Under the pieces are notes generated by a model that had not been told where the DNA came from, did no database searches, and saw only the letters and a list, made by a program, of their open reading frames with translations. A stretch of 64,000 nucleotides of DNA, taken from Flagellimonas spongiicola. Lineage in GTDB: Bacteria; Bacteroidota; Bacteroidia; Flavobacteriales; Flavobacteriaceae. This document shows positions 35,245-44,011 of the stretch, in pieces. The translations under genes were made by a program, and so were the position numbers. How positions within the stretch are numbered: the stretch's first letter is position 1; every line of letters begins with the position of its first letter. The stretch lies in NCBI RefSeq assembly GCF_023502425.1, contig NZ_JAMFMA010000003.1, positions 620,001 through 684,000 of the forward strand, given 5' to 3'.

Positions 35245-35988
35245 TTGGGAGAACACAGTCAAATAATCAAACTTGATGCCACGGACTCTACAAATTTGTA
35301 TTTACGGTCACTGACGCGTACAAAAGAGTTGTCTGACCTAACCTGTGTCGTGACTGAAAATCAAGTAAAGGGAAGAGGTCAAATGGGCACATCTTGGCAG
35401 TCGGAAGCTGGTAAAAACCTCACTTTTAGTGTCTTGAAAAGGTATGGGCACCTTAAGGCTGAAAATCAGTTTGCAATTAATGCATGTGTTTCCCTAGCTA
35501 TTTATGACACATTGAACAGTCTGAATGTCCCAAATCTAAAAATAAAATGGCCCAACGACATAATGTCAGGTTCGGACAAAATATGCGGTATTTTGATTGA
35601 AAATGTCCTAAAAAGCATGACGATAAAGCATTCTATTATTGGTATTGGATTAAATGTAAACCAAACCAACTTCATTGGGTTGCAAAAAGTATCTTCCTTA
35701 AAGCAGAAATTATCGCAATCCTTGGATTTGGATGAATTATTGGATGCCTTATTAAAACAACTTGCAAAACACTTGTCACAAATTGAAAGCCTGGACTTGA
35801 AAATGCTTTGGTCTAACTATGAACGCTATCTATTTAGAAAAGACAAGCCTTCCACCTTTAAAAATGCCAAAAATGAGGTTTTTATGGGGTTTATACGCGG
35901 GGTAAGCCAACAAGGCCAACTGCGTATTGAAATGGAGGACGCACTATTTAAGGAATTTGGATTAAAGGAAGTTTCGCTCCTGAATTAA
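35245..35988 (+). CDS. birA: Biotin-[acetyl-CoA-carboxylase] ligase
   Basis: A 247-residue biotin protein ligase that activates biotin as biotinyl-AMP and attaches it to the carboxyl carrier protein. GRGQMGTSWQSEAGKNL is the biotin/ATP loop and KWPNDIM the conserved catalytic segment, with KICGILIE following. There is no N-terminal DNA-binding domain, so it is the non-repressor type. The start is TTG at 35245; the frame upstream to the TAA at 35221 contains no ATG. The 3' end overlaps the convergent SRPBCC gene by 4 bp. Confidence 0.93.
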   Translation: MGEHSQIIKLDATDSTNLYLRSLTRTKELSDLTCVVTENQVKGRGQMGTSWQSEAGKNLTFSVLKRYGHLKAENQFAINACVSLAIYDTLNSLNVPNLKIKWPNDIMSGSDKICGILIENVLKSMTIKHSIIGIGLNVNQTNFIGLQKVSSLKQKLSQSLDLDELLDALLKQLAKHLSQIESLDLKMLWSNYERYLFRKDKPSTFKNAKNEVFMGFIRGVSQQGQLRIEMEDALFKEFGLKEVSLLN

Positions 35989-36377
35989 ATCCTGTCCATA
36001 TTGGCGGACAAGGTTTCCATGAAGTTGGTAATTGGACTTTTTATCATCATTGCCATCATGGCATTGAACTCCCCTTCAAAACTTAATCCAACTTCACTTT
36101 CTGTGTCTCCTAATGCTTCAATATTACCAGTTAAAGTGAAAGGTAATTTATCGCTTGCAGCACCTAAAACTACTTTGTCGTTTGGGTTTTGCTCCTTTAG
36201 CCTTAAAATGATTTCAGGCATTCCTTTTAAGGCAAATTTGAAGGTGATTTCATCTAAAACCTCAAATTTATCAATATTGTCGGGCATCAACTTTTCAAAG
36301 TTTTTGATATCCGTTAAAAATTCAAAAACTTCTTGGGCACTTTTGGATACTTTCTTTTTAGGTACTTCGATATGCAT
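35985..36377 (-). CDS. SRPBCC-fold protein
   Basis: A 130-residue START/Bet v1-like protein (SKSAQEVFEFLTDIKNFEKL at the N-terminus, GMPEIILRLKEQ and SFEGEFNAMM later, and a C-terminal helix). The fold binds hydrophobic ligands; no specific role can be read. It lies 9 bp after pyrE, so it is probably co-transcribed with it, and overlaps birA at its 3' end. Confidence 0.8.
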   Translation of the reverse strand: MHIEVPKKKVSKSAQEVFEFLTDIKNFEKLMPDNIDKFEVLDEITFKFALKGMPEIILRLKEQNPNDKVVLGAASDKLPFTLTGNIEALGDTESEVGLSFEGEFNAMMAMMIKSPITNFMETLSANMDRI

Positions 36378-36386
36378 GTTTAGCGC

Positions 36387-37025
36387 TTATTTCCATTGCT
36401 GTGGATTTGATTTCCACTGCAACAAGGTTTGCATTTGTGAGGCTTCAATATAGTTAATATCTGAAGCTTGTTCTATTAAATGGTCATAGTCGGATAAGGT
36501 ATGGAGTTCCACTTTTTCCTCTGCAAAATTGACGTCTGCCAATGAAAAACCATAGGTAAATACGGCAATCATACCCTTTACATCCAATTCTTGTGATCGA
36601 AGGGCGCGAATGGCATTTAAACTGCTCTTACCTGTACTGATCAAATCTTCAATTACAACAATGGACTGTCCTTTTTCAACATAGCCTTCAATTTGGTTTT
36701 GTCTTCCATGCGACTTCGGTTCTGGTCTAACATATATGAAGGGAAGGTCCATTAAATCTGCAACGAGCATTCCAATGCCAATGGCTCCCGTGGCTACCCC
36801 TGCAATCACATCAGGTTTACCATAAAGTTTCTCAACCTGGTTTGCCATTTGTTGGCGAACAAAGTTTCGAACTTCAGGATAAGATAGCATGATTCGGTTA
36901 TCGCAGTATATTGGAGATTTCCAGCCAGAAGCCCATGTGAAAGGATTTTCTGGTTCCAACTTAATTGCATTAATTTGCAGCAAAAGCTCGGCTGTTTTCT
37001 TAGCAGTATCCTTGTTTAAAACCAT
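36387..37025 (-). CDS. pyrE: Orotate phosphoribosyltransferase
   Basis: A 212-residue enzyme that converts orotate and PRPP to orotidine-5'-phosphate in pyrimidine synthesis. The PRPP-binding motif is VVIEDLISTGKSS, and PFIYVRPEPKSHGRQNQIEG is the flexible loop. The ATG at 37025 gives the normal family length; the 37 extra upstream residues in the open frame run antisense through the NUDIX gene. A TACATTTG box ends 4 nt before this ATG, so a leaderless mRNA is predicted. Confidence 0.95.
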   Translation of the reverse strand: MVLNKDTAKKTAELLLQINAIKLEPENPFTWASGWKSPIYCDNRIMLSYPEVRNFVRQQMANQVEKLYGKPDVIAGVATGAIGIGMLVADLMDLPFIYVRPEPKSHGRQNQIEGYVEKGQSIVVIEDLISTGKSSLNAIRALRSQELDVKGMIAVFTYGFSLADVNFAEEKVELHTLSDYDHLIEQASDINYIEASQMQTLLQWKSNPQQWK

Positions 37026-37029
37026 TGCG

Positions 37030-37037
37030 CAAATGTA
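37030..37037 (-). promoter_or_regulatory. pyrE -7 box overlapping the NUDIX start codon
   Basis: TACATTTG (37037 to 37030, minus) matches the consensus and is followed by CGCA then the pyrE ATG. The same 8 bp contain the plus-strand ATG (37033-37035) of the divergent NUDIX gene. No -33 TTG at normal distance. Confidence 0.5.
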
Positions 37038-37635
37038 TAAAGTTTTTGTTAATGAGGCTCCTCTGATTTTAACAAATGAGCGCCAAGATAACACGAATGG
37101 TAATCTTTTTTCACTTGATGGTGATTCGATAATCATGGCTATTGATTCCTTGGCGAAGGGGAGACTTAAAGAAGCTTTTATTTACCATCCAGATGAAGAG
37201 AAAATACTGGATGTGTTCATGCATAAAATCCCGGTGGTTGTGGCCGGAGGTGGTTTTGTTACCAATCCAAAAGGCAAAGTGTTGTTCATTTACAGAAATG
37301 GAAAGTGGGATTTGCCAAAGGGAAAAGTGGACAAAGGTGAATCTATAGAAAAAGCTGCCATTAGGGAAGTGGAGGAAGAGACCGGGGTGAAAGACCTGAT
37401 TATTGAAAAATTCCTTCGCACAACCTATCATGTATTTAGAAGAAACGGAGAATACCGGTTAAAACAAGTGCATTGGTTTTCCATGACCACGGAATATGAC
37501 GGTAAACTTGTGGGACAAGAAGCCGAAGGTATAATGAAGGTTAAATGGAAAGGTCCGAAAAAAACAAGGAAGGCCCTAGAAAATTCATATCATAATATCA
37601 AGATCCTGTTTGAAGATTGGTTTATTCCTTCTTAA
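37033..37635 (+). CDS. NUDIX hydrolase
   Basis: A 200-residue protein. The NUDIX box G-x5-E-x7-REVEEETGV is complete (GKVDKGESIEKAAIREVEEE, about residues 97-116), so a diphosphate-hydrolysing enzyme is likely; an N-terminal extension of about 70 residues precedes the domain. The ATG at 37033 is chosen because the open frame upstream runs antisense through pyrE. The gap between the two divergent start codons is 7 bp. The 3' end overlaps the convergent M14 peptidase gene by 14 bp. Substrate unknown. Confidence 0.88.
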   Translation: MYKVFVNEAPLILTNERQDNTNGNLFSLDGDSIIMAIDSLAKGRLKEAFIYHPDEEKILDVFMHKIPVVVAGGGFVTNPKGKVLFIYRNGKWDLPKGKVDKGESIEKAAIREVEEETGVKDLIIEKFLRTTYHVFRRNGEYRLKQVHWFSMTTEYDGKLVGQEAEGIMKVKWKGPKKTRKALENSYHNIKILFEDWFIPS

Positions 37636-39436
37636 GTATTGCTTCAGCTTCAGAATCCTTTTTAATTCTAAAGACCGGATATTTTAAATAGGCCGGCTCC
37701 CGATTTATGGATCGTTGATAGATCCAATCCAATTGCGCATACCAATTCGCCGCAAACTGAAGATCCTGTTCCTTCTTGTTGTTGAACTCTTGAAAAAGTA
37801 AGGTGTCTTTTGCCAACATTTCCTTGGCGACGTCTTCAAATACATAAGGGGAGAAACCTTCTTTTTGCTGTAGTACGGTATCAAAGAAATTCCAGTTGAA
37901 AAACGAATCATCCGCTTGTGGTTCCAAAGTTTCAATTAAATATCGAATACCAGCCTGTTGGGTAGGAATAACAACATCTCCAGCTCGGAGCGAAACCTTT
38001 TCCATTTGGGAGTTAACTTTTGTGTTGTAATGCAAATAATGACCCTCATAAGGGTTCTGTCTGGTTTCATACCCATTAATTGTATAGGTTTCCAATTCCA
38101 ATATCGTATCGGAAGGAATTTCCATGTACGAAATACCGTTGGCTTCCAACCTAGCAAGAATGTCAGTCCAACTTTGCGAAATCACATAAGCCGCAGGAAC
38201 CTGTATGGTGTCCATAGGGATAAAATAATTGTAATATTCTATTTCCTTTGTGAATGGTTTTTCCCTGTTGTACTTGAGTCGAGGTAAACCAGTTACCTCA
38301 CTCTCAATTTGCTCGGCTTCATAACCCTTGAATTGTAGTGTTGTAGTTCTACTACGATCTATTTGCCAGTTCAAATGGTATTCTTCCAATTCAAACATAT
38401 TTTGAGCCGTACTGTCACGAAGTGCCTTGATTATTTCATGTTCCTTTTCAACAATTCCTATCATGCTTTCCATGAGTTCATATGTTCCTTCAACCCTTTG
38501 CTTATAAGGTTTGAGCATATGGGTTTCCACCATCATTCCCAAAGTGTTCCAAAAGGTGGTATATCCTGTGGAATATCTTGGATGGTCTATAAATTGGGAA
38601 AAACCTAGTTCAGGAGGACGATTGAATACATTTACATACGGAGTAATATCCCAATCTTTTTCGCTTAACGCTTTTTCTAATCTGGGTTGCAGGGTTTCAT
38701 GTAAGTAGGAACCTAGTTCACCACCTAACTTATTGTGTTGGGTAAAGAGGTGCGTCAAGGTATATTGGTAATCTGCTCCATTGCTTACATGATTGTCTAT
38801 AAACACATCAGGCTTTACTAAGTGGAATATTTGGGTAAAGGTTTCCGCGTTTTTGGTGTCCATTTTCACGAAATCCCTATTAAGGTCATAATTTCTGGAA
38901 TTCCCCCTAAAACCATAAGCTTTAGGACCATTTTGATTTGCCCTTGTATTGGAATTTCTGTTTAGCGAACCGCCAACATTGTAAACGGGAATGGTAACCA
39001 ATACCACATTATCAGGACCCTTGATTTTTCCGGTGACCAAGTCCCTAAAAAGCATCATGGTAGCATCGATTCCATCACTTTCTCCAGGATGTATACCATT
39101 ATTGATCAAGATAATGGCTTTGTTGGAGCGCACATGATCAAAATTGAAATCACCGTCTGGGTTAAATGTGACCATGTGTAATGGTAGGCCACTATCTGTT
39201 GTACCTATGGTCTGAATATTGATTTCTGGAAAATCCTTGGCTAACTGGATATAAAAATCAATGGTTTCCTGATAGGTTGCAGTTTCTGTTCCTTCAGTTT
39301 TTTCGAAGGTTATGCCGTAAGACGCAACTTTATCCTCCGGAACGGTTTCACAGGACATAAAGAAAGTTGCCAAGGCAAAAAATAAAAGCTTAAAGCCGGA
39401 TTTGGTTTGGTATCTGATCAACATGGTTTTAACCAT
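37622..39436 (-). CDS. M14-family zinc carboxypeptidase-like lipoprotein
   Basis: A 604-residue exported lipoprotein. The lipobox FFMSC lies after a hydrophobic stretch (about 15-26). The peptidase domain shows the zinc motif HPGE (GIHPGESDG), NRNSN, RNYDLNRDF and DNHVSNGADYQYT, characteristic of M14 enzymes. A large C-terminal part (about 370-600) has no motif I recognise. Starts at 39436 (ATG) or 39424 (ATG) are both plausible; the TTG at 39442 is less so. It probably cleaves peptides in the periplasm or at the surface. Confidence 0.87.
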   Translation of the reverse strand: MVKTMLIRYQTKSGFKLLFFALATFFMSCETVPEDKVASYGITFEKTEGTETATYQETIDFYIQLAKDFPEINIQTIGTTDSGLPLHMVTFNPDGDFNFDHVRSNKAIILINNGIHPGESDGIDATMMLFRDLVTGKIKGPDNVVLVTIPVYNVGGSLNRNSNTRANQNGPKAYGFRGNSRNYDLNRDFVKMDTKNAETFTQIFHLVKPDVFIDNHVSNGADYQYTLTHLFTQHNKLGGELGSYLHETLQPRLEKALSEKDWDITPYVNVFNRPPELGFSQFIDHPRYSTGYTTFWNTLGMMVETHMLKPYKQRVEGTYELMESMIGIVEKEHEIIKALRDSTAQNMFELEEYHLNWQIDRSRTTTLQFKGYEAEQIESEVTGLPRLKYNREKPFTKEIEYYNYFIPMDTIQVPAAYVISQSWTDILARLEANGISYMEIPSDTILELETYTINGYETRQNPYEGHYLHYNTKVNSQMEKVSLRAGDVVIPTQQAGIRYLIETLEPQADDSFFNWNFFDTVLQQKEGFSPYVFEDVAKEMLAKDTLLFQEFNNKKEQDLQFAANWYAQLDWIYQRSINREPAYLKYPVFRIKKDSEAEAILKKE

Positions 39437-39466
39437 TTGCAAACCCTAAAAATAAGGATAAAACGA

Positions 39467-39880
39467 TTAGGATGCCAAATGTACCCTACTTAGATCGGTA
39501 GCCTCGATTTTGTATAGTGGCTTGTTCTTAAAATTGAGATAATGCCAGCATCTAAGACGGAAGTCATTCCACTTTTTATAATCAATTGGATCAATGGATG
39601 ATGTTATTACGTTGATAATGATGCGCTCGGGCAGTTTTATATTCACCAGTTCCTCAAGAAACTCCCATCCGTCCATGATAGGCATATTTATGTCCAAGAA
39701 TATAACTTCTGGACAGGGATAACCATGTTGCAAGCGTTCTTTTAGGCCTTCCATGGCCTGTTTCCCATTTTTGTAATCCGAAATGTCCTCACAAATTGTG
39801 ATGGCCTTCAACATTTTTTTGATACCAAAAACTGTAATAGGGTCATCATCAATTATAAAAATACTATTCAATTTCTTCAT
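39467..39880 (-). CDS. Stand-alone receiver-domain response regulator
   Basis: A 137-residue single receiver domain (FIIDDDPITVFGIKKML, phospho-acceptor Asp in FLDINMPIMDGWEFL, ITSS). There is no output domain, so it works by protein contact, like other CheY/Rcp1-type regulators. It overlaps the PAS kinase gene by 17 bp and is its likely partner. Confidence 0.88.
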   Translation of the reverse strand: MKKLNSIFIIDDDPITVFGIKKMLKAITICEDISDYKNGKQAMEGLKERLQHGYPCPEVIFLDINMPIMDGWEFLEELVNIKLPERIIINVITSSIDPIDYKKWNDFRLRCWHYLNFKNKPLYKIEATDLSRVHLAS

Positions 39881-41702
39881 TAAAACATACGTTGAAGGTA
39901 GAACCTTTATCTACTTCGCTGCTTACGGTAATGTTACCGTCCATAGCCTCTATTTGATTTTTGATAATGTACAGCCCAAGTCCTCGGGCATCTTTGTTAT
40001 TATGAAAGGTTTTGTACATACCAAATATCTTTTTGCCATAACGTTCCAAATCGACTCCCAATCCATTATCCGTTACACTGAACAGCACATTGGAATCTTG
40101 CTTGATGGCTCGTAACTGAATAATTGGAGTACGGTCAGGATGTTGATACTTCACGGCATTTGTCACCAAATTGAGTAAAATACTTTCTAAGTATGCAGGA
40201 ACACTTAAAACGGTTAGATCATCGGGAACAAAATTTTCGAATTCTACCTGGTTTTCTTCAAGAAAGGCAGAAAGGTTTTGTTGCATCCTAGTGATGTTCT
40301 CACTCAGATTCAATGATTTTTTATCCAAATTAACATTGGTACTAATGTCCACAACTTCATTTAAGTTTTCCAAGGTATCCAAGAGATTGTCGGAGGCATG
40401 GAACAACATTTTCATGATGCGTTTTTTCTCCTTTTCTTCGGTTTCCCGAATCAGAAAATCCAATAACATTGAAAAGTTTGCGGTGTGCGAGCGTAAATTA
40501 TGGGAAACGATATGGGCAAAATTGATGAGTTTCTTATTTTGTATAGCAGTGACGTTGATTAGATTCCGTAATTGATCTTCTTTTTGCTTCATATTGGTAA
40601 TGTCCATACTCATACCAATCAAACCATAGGCTTTACCATTAAGATCAAGCAAAGGTATTTTTGAGGTAAGGAAGTTTGTGGTTTTTCCATCCCTTTTTAC
40701 GTTAATGGTTTCTTTACCGATCATGGATTTATTGGAACGCATAACTTCCAAATCCTCGTCACGGGAAATCTGTGCTACTTCTTTATCGTAGAGGTCAAAA
40801 TCGGTTTTGCCTAAAAGGGCATCAGGAGTGGTCTCCAGATAGTCACACTCCGCTTTATTCACTAATATTTTTCGGGAATCCTTATCCTTGACGAATACGT
40901 TAATTGGTAAGTTGTCAATTAGCGTAGTCAATAACTGCTCACTTTCCCTGATTTTTTTGTCCGTCATGACTTGTTCATGGATGTCTTGGAACGTGCCAAA
41001 GATTTTAACGATTTCTCCTTGCTTTCGGATTGCCTTGCCTGCTGCAGCAACCCAACGTTCTTCTCCCTGTTGTGTTATGATGGTCAGTTTTTCATGAAAT
41101 GGCGCCCCTTTCTCAAGGGTTTTATGAAACAACATTGAGATGCGGTTTCTACTATACCCTTGTTTGTAAAACGCTATTGCATCATTAACATTTGGAACAT
41201 AGTCCGGGGCTACTTGATGAATGTTCTTTGTGACCTCACACCAATTTAGCTCCTCTGTTCCCAAATCATACTCCCAACAGCCCACTTTGGCTACTTCGGA
41301 TTGTGCTTTTAAAAGAGTCTTTATACGATCAAGTTCTACCGTGTTTTCTACACTATCGGTAATGTTTTTGGTTTGAATAATGGTACCTATGGCATTTTCC
41401 TGTTCATCAAACCAAGGGGTAAAAGTACTTTCAAACCAGTTGGATCTAGCATCAACCATTGTACTATGCGTCAAGGTTGCATTGGCATTGGTACTTAATA
41501 TTTCCTGTAAAGCGTCCTTGTCAATATCCTTATGGTCTTTTAAAAAAGTGATAAGGTTTAACGGCTCGTTTCTATCGATATCAAAAAGCGCGTACCAACT
41601 ATCTGAAGCATCGATTAAATCTGCATGATTATCAACTAAAGCTGTGGCATTGGGCAGTTGTTTGAGAATATAGGGTATAGGTAGGGTTTTAGTGGATTTC
41701 AA
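39864..41702 (-). CDS. Multi-PAS sensor histidine kinase
   Basis: A 612-residue cytoplasmic kinase without membrane segments. Three PAS-type sensor units (about 15-120, 130-250, 265-380) precede a HisKA-like domain with His in FAHIVSHNLRSHTANF and an HATPase domain (NLVTNAVKYQ, VTDNGLGVDL, RGLGLYIIKNQ). The SHNLRSH variant is typical of bacteriophytochrome-type kinases. The start is TTG at 41702; the frame upstream to a stop has no ATG. It is co-transcribed with the receiver gene through a 17-bp overlap. Confidence 0.88.
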   Translation of the reverse strand: MKSTKTLPIPYILKQLPNATALVDNHADLIDASDSWYALFDIDRNEPLNLITFLKDHKDIDKDALQEILSTNANATLTHSTMVDARSNWFESTFTPWFDEQENAIGTIIQTKNITDSVENTVELDRIKTLLKAQSEVAKVGCWEYDLGTEELNWCEVTKNIHQVAPDYVPNVNDAIAFYKQGYSRNRISMLFHKTLEKGAPFHEKLTIITQQGEERWVAAAGKAIRKQGEIVKIFGTFQDIHEQVMTDKKIRESEQLLTTLIDNLPINVFVKDKDSRKILVNKAECDYLETTPDALLGKTDFDLYDKEVAQISRDEDLEVMRSNKSMIGKETINVKRDGKTTNFLTSKIPLLDLNGKAYGLIGMSMDITNMKQKEDQLRNLINVTAIQNKKLINFAHIVSHNLRSHTANFSMLLDFLIRETEEKEKKRIMKMLFHASDNLLDTLENLNEVVDISTNVNLDKKSLNLSENITRMQQNLSAFLEENQVEFENFVPDDLTVLSVPAYLESILLNLVTNAVKYQHPDRTPIIQLRAIKQDSNVLFSVTDNGLGVDLERYGKKIFGMYKTFHNNKDARGLGLYIIKNQIEAMDGNITVSSEVDKGSTFNVCFNEEIE

Positions 41703-41878
41703 GATTGGGGGAGATTTGGGGTTATTGATTTTATAAGAAATTTCCCACTAAATTATAAGTATTGCCCTTAGCTCAATAGTATTTGTTGTGAATCGATGAA
41801 TTTATGTGGTTTCTTCGATGAATGGCAGTTTTGGTACGTTGGTTTGTCCAGAATTCATACGAATTTTTCGCTGAGAGC

Positions 41879-42337
41879 TCAGTCACTGACTTTTACCGTA
41901 TCTGGAACTAAACCTGAGATGTCTCCTCCATTTCGGATTACATCCCGCACAATGGACGAGCTAATAAAGGATTTGCCGGAAGAAGTCAGTAAAAACACGG
42001 TCTCAATTTCGGAAAGTTGACGGTTGGTATGTGCAATGGCTTTCTCAAATTCGAAATCTGCAGGGTTTCTGAGACCTCTTAGAATAAAGTCGGCATTTAC
42101 TTTTTTGCAAAAGTCTACCGTTAATCCTTCATAAGTTACCACTTTGATCTTGGGTTCATTGGCGAAAGCCTCCTCAATGAATTTGGTACGTTCTTCCAAT
42201 GAAAACATGTATTTCTTATCGGCATTTATCCCTATCGCAATCAACAACTCATCAAACAATGTGATTCCGCGTTGAATGATATCGTAATGACCAAGGGTCA
42301 AAGGGTCAAAAGAGCCAGGAAAAATTGCACGTCGCAT
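41879..42337 (-). CDS. coaD: Phosphopantetheine adenylyltransferase
   Basis: A 152-residue enzyme for the penultimate step of coenzyme A synthesis, joining ATP and 4'-phosphopantetheine. The nucleotidyltransferase motif GSFDPLTLGHYDII (about 8-21) and the C-terminal SSSIVRDVIRNGGDI are diagnostic. The ATG at 42337 (MRRAIFPGSF) gives the normal length. It follows ddl by 31 bp. Nothing notable is seen in the 176 bp between its stop and the PAS kinase start except a direct repeat CGATGAAT. Confidence 0.96.
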   Translation of the reverse strand: MRRAIFPGSFDPLTLGHYDIIQRGITLFDELLIAIGINADKKYMFSLEERTKFIEEAFANEPKIKVVTYEGLTVDFCKKVNADFILRGLRNPADFEFEKAIAHTNRQLSEIETVFLLTSSGKSFISSSIVRDVIRNGGDISGLVPDTVKVSD

Positions 42338-42368
42338 AACTGTAAGTTTGTTTAAAAGTACTGAATTT

Positions 42369-43343
42369 CTAGCGCAATGCTTCTTCAATGGCGCTGCTAA
42401 AAAGCGTTTTCAAATCTATTCCAGCCGCTGCAGCTTGTTGGGGTAGAATACTTTCCTCTGTTAGTCCAGGGGTAGTGTTTACTTCCAACAAATAAGGTGT
42501 GTCATCCATAAAAATGAATTCACTTCTTGTATAGCCTTTTAATCTCAAAGTCCTGTAAATGAATTCTGCTAGGTCTGTAACAGCTTTTTCTTGTGGTTTG
42601 GTAATCATGGCAGGGGTTATTTCTTGGGATTGTCCCAGATACTTTGCTTCATAATCGAAAAAATCATTTTCTGAAACAATCTCCGTAATGGGTAAAACCT
42701 TGATTTCATTTTGATAGGTAATTACGCCAACTGAAACTTCAGTTCCATCTAAAAATGATTCTATGATTACTTCATCATCTTCTGTGAATGCATTAGCAAT
42801 GGCTGCTGTAAGATCTTCTTGTTTATAAACTTTACTGATACCATAGCTACTACCTGCCCTGTTGGCCTTTACAAAACATGGTAAACCCACTTTGTCAATG
42901 ATTGCTCGCTCATCTATGTGGTCACCGGCGTTAACATAATAGGATTGAGCACAGGGAATTCCATAGGGTTTTAAACTACTTAACAAATCTCTTTTATTGA
43001 ATGTCAAAGCAGATTGATAGTGATTGCAAGAAGTATGGGGTAGACCTAGTAGTTCAAAGTAAGCCTGTATCAGACCATCTTCTCCTGGAGTACCATGAAT
43101 GGCATTGAAAACACAATCGAAGCGAATTTTTTTACCTTCAACGGTTACGCTGAAATCCGACTTGTCTATGGGCGATTCGTTGTTCTCCAAATCCACATAA
43201 ACCCATTTTTCCTTGGAAATGATTATCCGGTATGCATTGAATTTAGAGTTGTCCAAAAACTTGTGTACCACATTTCCGCTCTTTATGGAAATATCGTACT
43301 CGCTGGAGTAACCACCCATGATGATGGCTATGTTTTTTTTCAT
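42369..43343 (-). CDS. ddl: D-alanine-D-alanine ligase
   Basis: A 324-residue ATP-grasp enzyme that makes D-Ala-D-Ala for peptidoglycan. GGYSSEYDIS at the N-terminus, HGTPGEDG, VKANRAGSSYGISKV, and LLEVNTTPGLTEES at the C-terminus match the family. The ATG at 43343 starts the protein at MKKNIAIIMGGYSSE; the longer open frame runs antisense across the promoter of the PASTA gene. Convergence of ddl, coaD and the PASTA protein here reflects a cell-envelope neighbourhood. Confidence 0.96.
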   Translation of the reverse strand: MKKNIAIIMGGYSSEYDISIKSGNVVHKFLDNSKFNAYRIIISKEKWVYVDLENNESPIDKSDFSVTVEGKKIRFDCVFNAIHGTPGEDGLIQAYFELLGLPHTSCNHYQSALTFNKRDLLSSLKPYGIPCAQSYYVNAGDHIDERAIIDKVGLPCFVKANRAGSSYGISKVYKQEDLTAAIANAFTEDDEVIIESFLDGTEVSVGVITYQNEIKVLPITEIVSENDFFDYEAKYLGQSQEITPAMITKPQEKAVTDLAEFIYRTLRLKGYTRSEFIFMDDTPYLLEVNTTPGLTEESILPQQAAAAGIDLKTLFSSAIEEALR

Positions 43344-43394
43344 CGGCTTATCGAATATGGCTACGCCAAAGTAAATAAAAATGGTTGGCTTTCC

Positions 43395-43402
43395 TATATT
43401 TG
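43395..43402 (+). promoter_or_regulatory. Predicted -7 box of the PASTA-rluD operon
   Basis: TATATTTG, a perfect -7 match, ends 19 nt before the PASTA gene ATG. No correctly spaced -33 TTG. Confidence 0.4.
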
Positions 43403-43421
43403 TTCCTATAAGCCCAAGTAC

Positions 43422-44009
43422 ATGAAACATTTTTTGAGCTTTTTAAAAAGTAAAGTATTTTTTATCCAATTGGGATTAGCAGTGTTGGCTGTGGTCTTAC
43501 TGACATTATTGGCGTTACAATGGCTAAAAAGTTCCACGAATCATGGCGAATTTGTTGAGGTTCCGGATTTTTCCAAAATGTCGGTGATGGAAATGCGAGC
43601 AGCAGTTGAAGATGCAGGGCTACGTTATCAAGTCTTGGATTCTTCCAACTACAATCCAGACTATCCACGATTTTCCATTTTAGAGCAAAATCCACCTGCT
43701 GGAAACAAAGTAAAGGCTAATCGTAAAATTTATTTTACGGTAAACCCTTCTGGTTATAAGAAAGTGACTATACCGGATATTATTCAAGTTACACAACGAA
43801 ACGCCCGTACAATGCTGCATGCGGTAGGTTTGGACGTTCAACGGGTTACCTATATAGATGAGTTGGGCAGGGATATGGTATACCGTATGATGTATAAAGG
43901 AAAACATGTGAAACCTGGTGATAAATTACCCAAAACTTCCAAGATTGAACTTATCTGCGGGAATGGCACCATTCCAGGTAGCGCTAGGGTACAGGCAGAA
44001 TCCCAATAA
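43422..44009 (+). CDS. Membrane-anchored PASTA-domain protein
   Basis: A 195-residue protein: short cytoplasmic N-terminus, one membrane segment (about 13-33), and extracytoplasmic PASTA-type repeats (FVEVPDFSKMSVMEMRAAVEDAG, then VTIPDIIQVTQRNARTMLHAVG). PASTA domains bind peptidoglycan fragments or act as spacers in penicillin-binding proteins and kinases; here they stand alone. The ATG at 43422 is chosen since upstream sequence is antisense to ddl. RluD follows 2 bp after its stop. Confidence 0.85.
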   Translation: MKHFLSFLKSKVFFIQLGLAVLAVVLLTLLALQWLKSSTNHGEFVEVPDFSKMSVMEMRAAVEDAGLRYQVLDSSNYNPDYPRFSILEQNPPAGNKVKANRKIYFTVNPSGYKKVTIPDIIQVTQRNARTMLHAVGLDVQRVTYIDELGRDMVYRMMYKGKHVKPGDKLPKTSKIELICGNGTIPGSARVQAESQ

Positions 44010-44011
44010 CC

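Noticed and set aside
36889..37032. 48-codon upstream extension of the NUDIX frame
   Set aside because: Antisense to the N-terminus of pyrE; the family-like start is the ATG at 37033.
43095..43421. 109-codon upstream extension of the PASTA gene frame
   Set aside because: It lies antisense to ddl, and the protein begins naturally with the MKHFLSF membrane anchor at 43422 after a -7 box.
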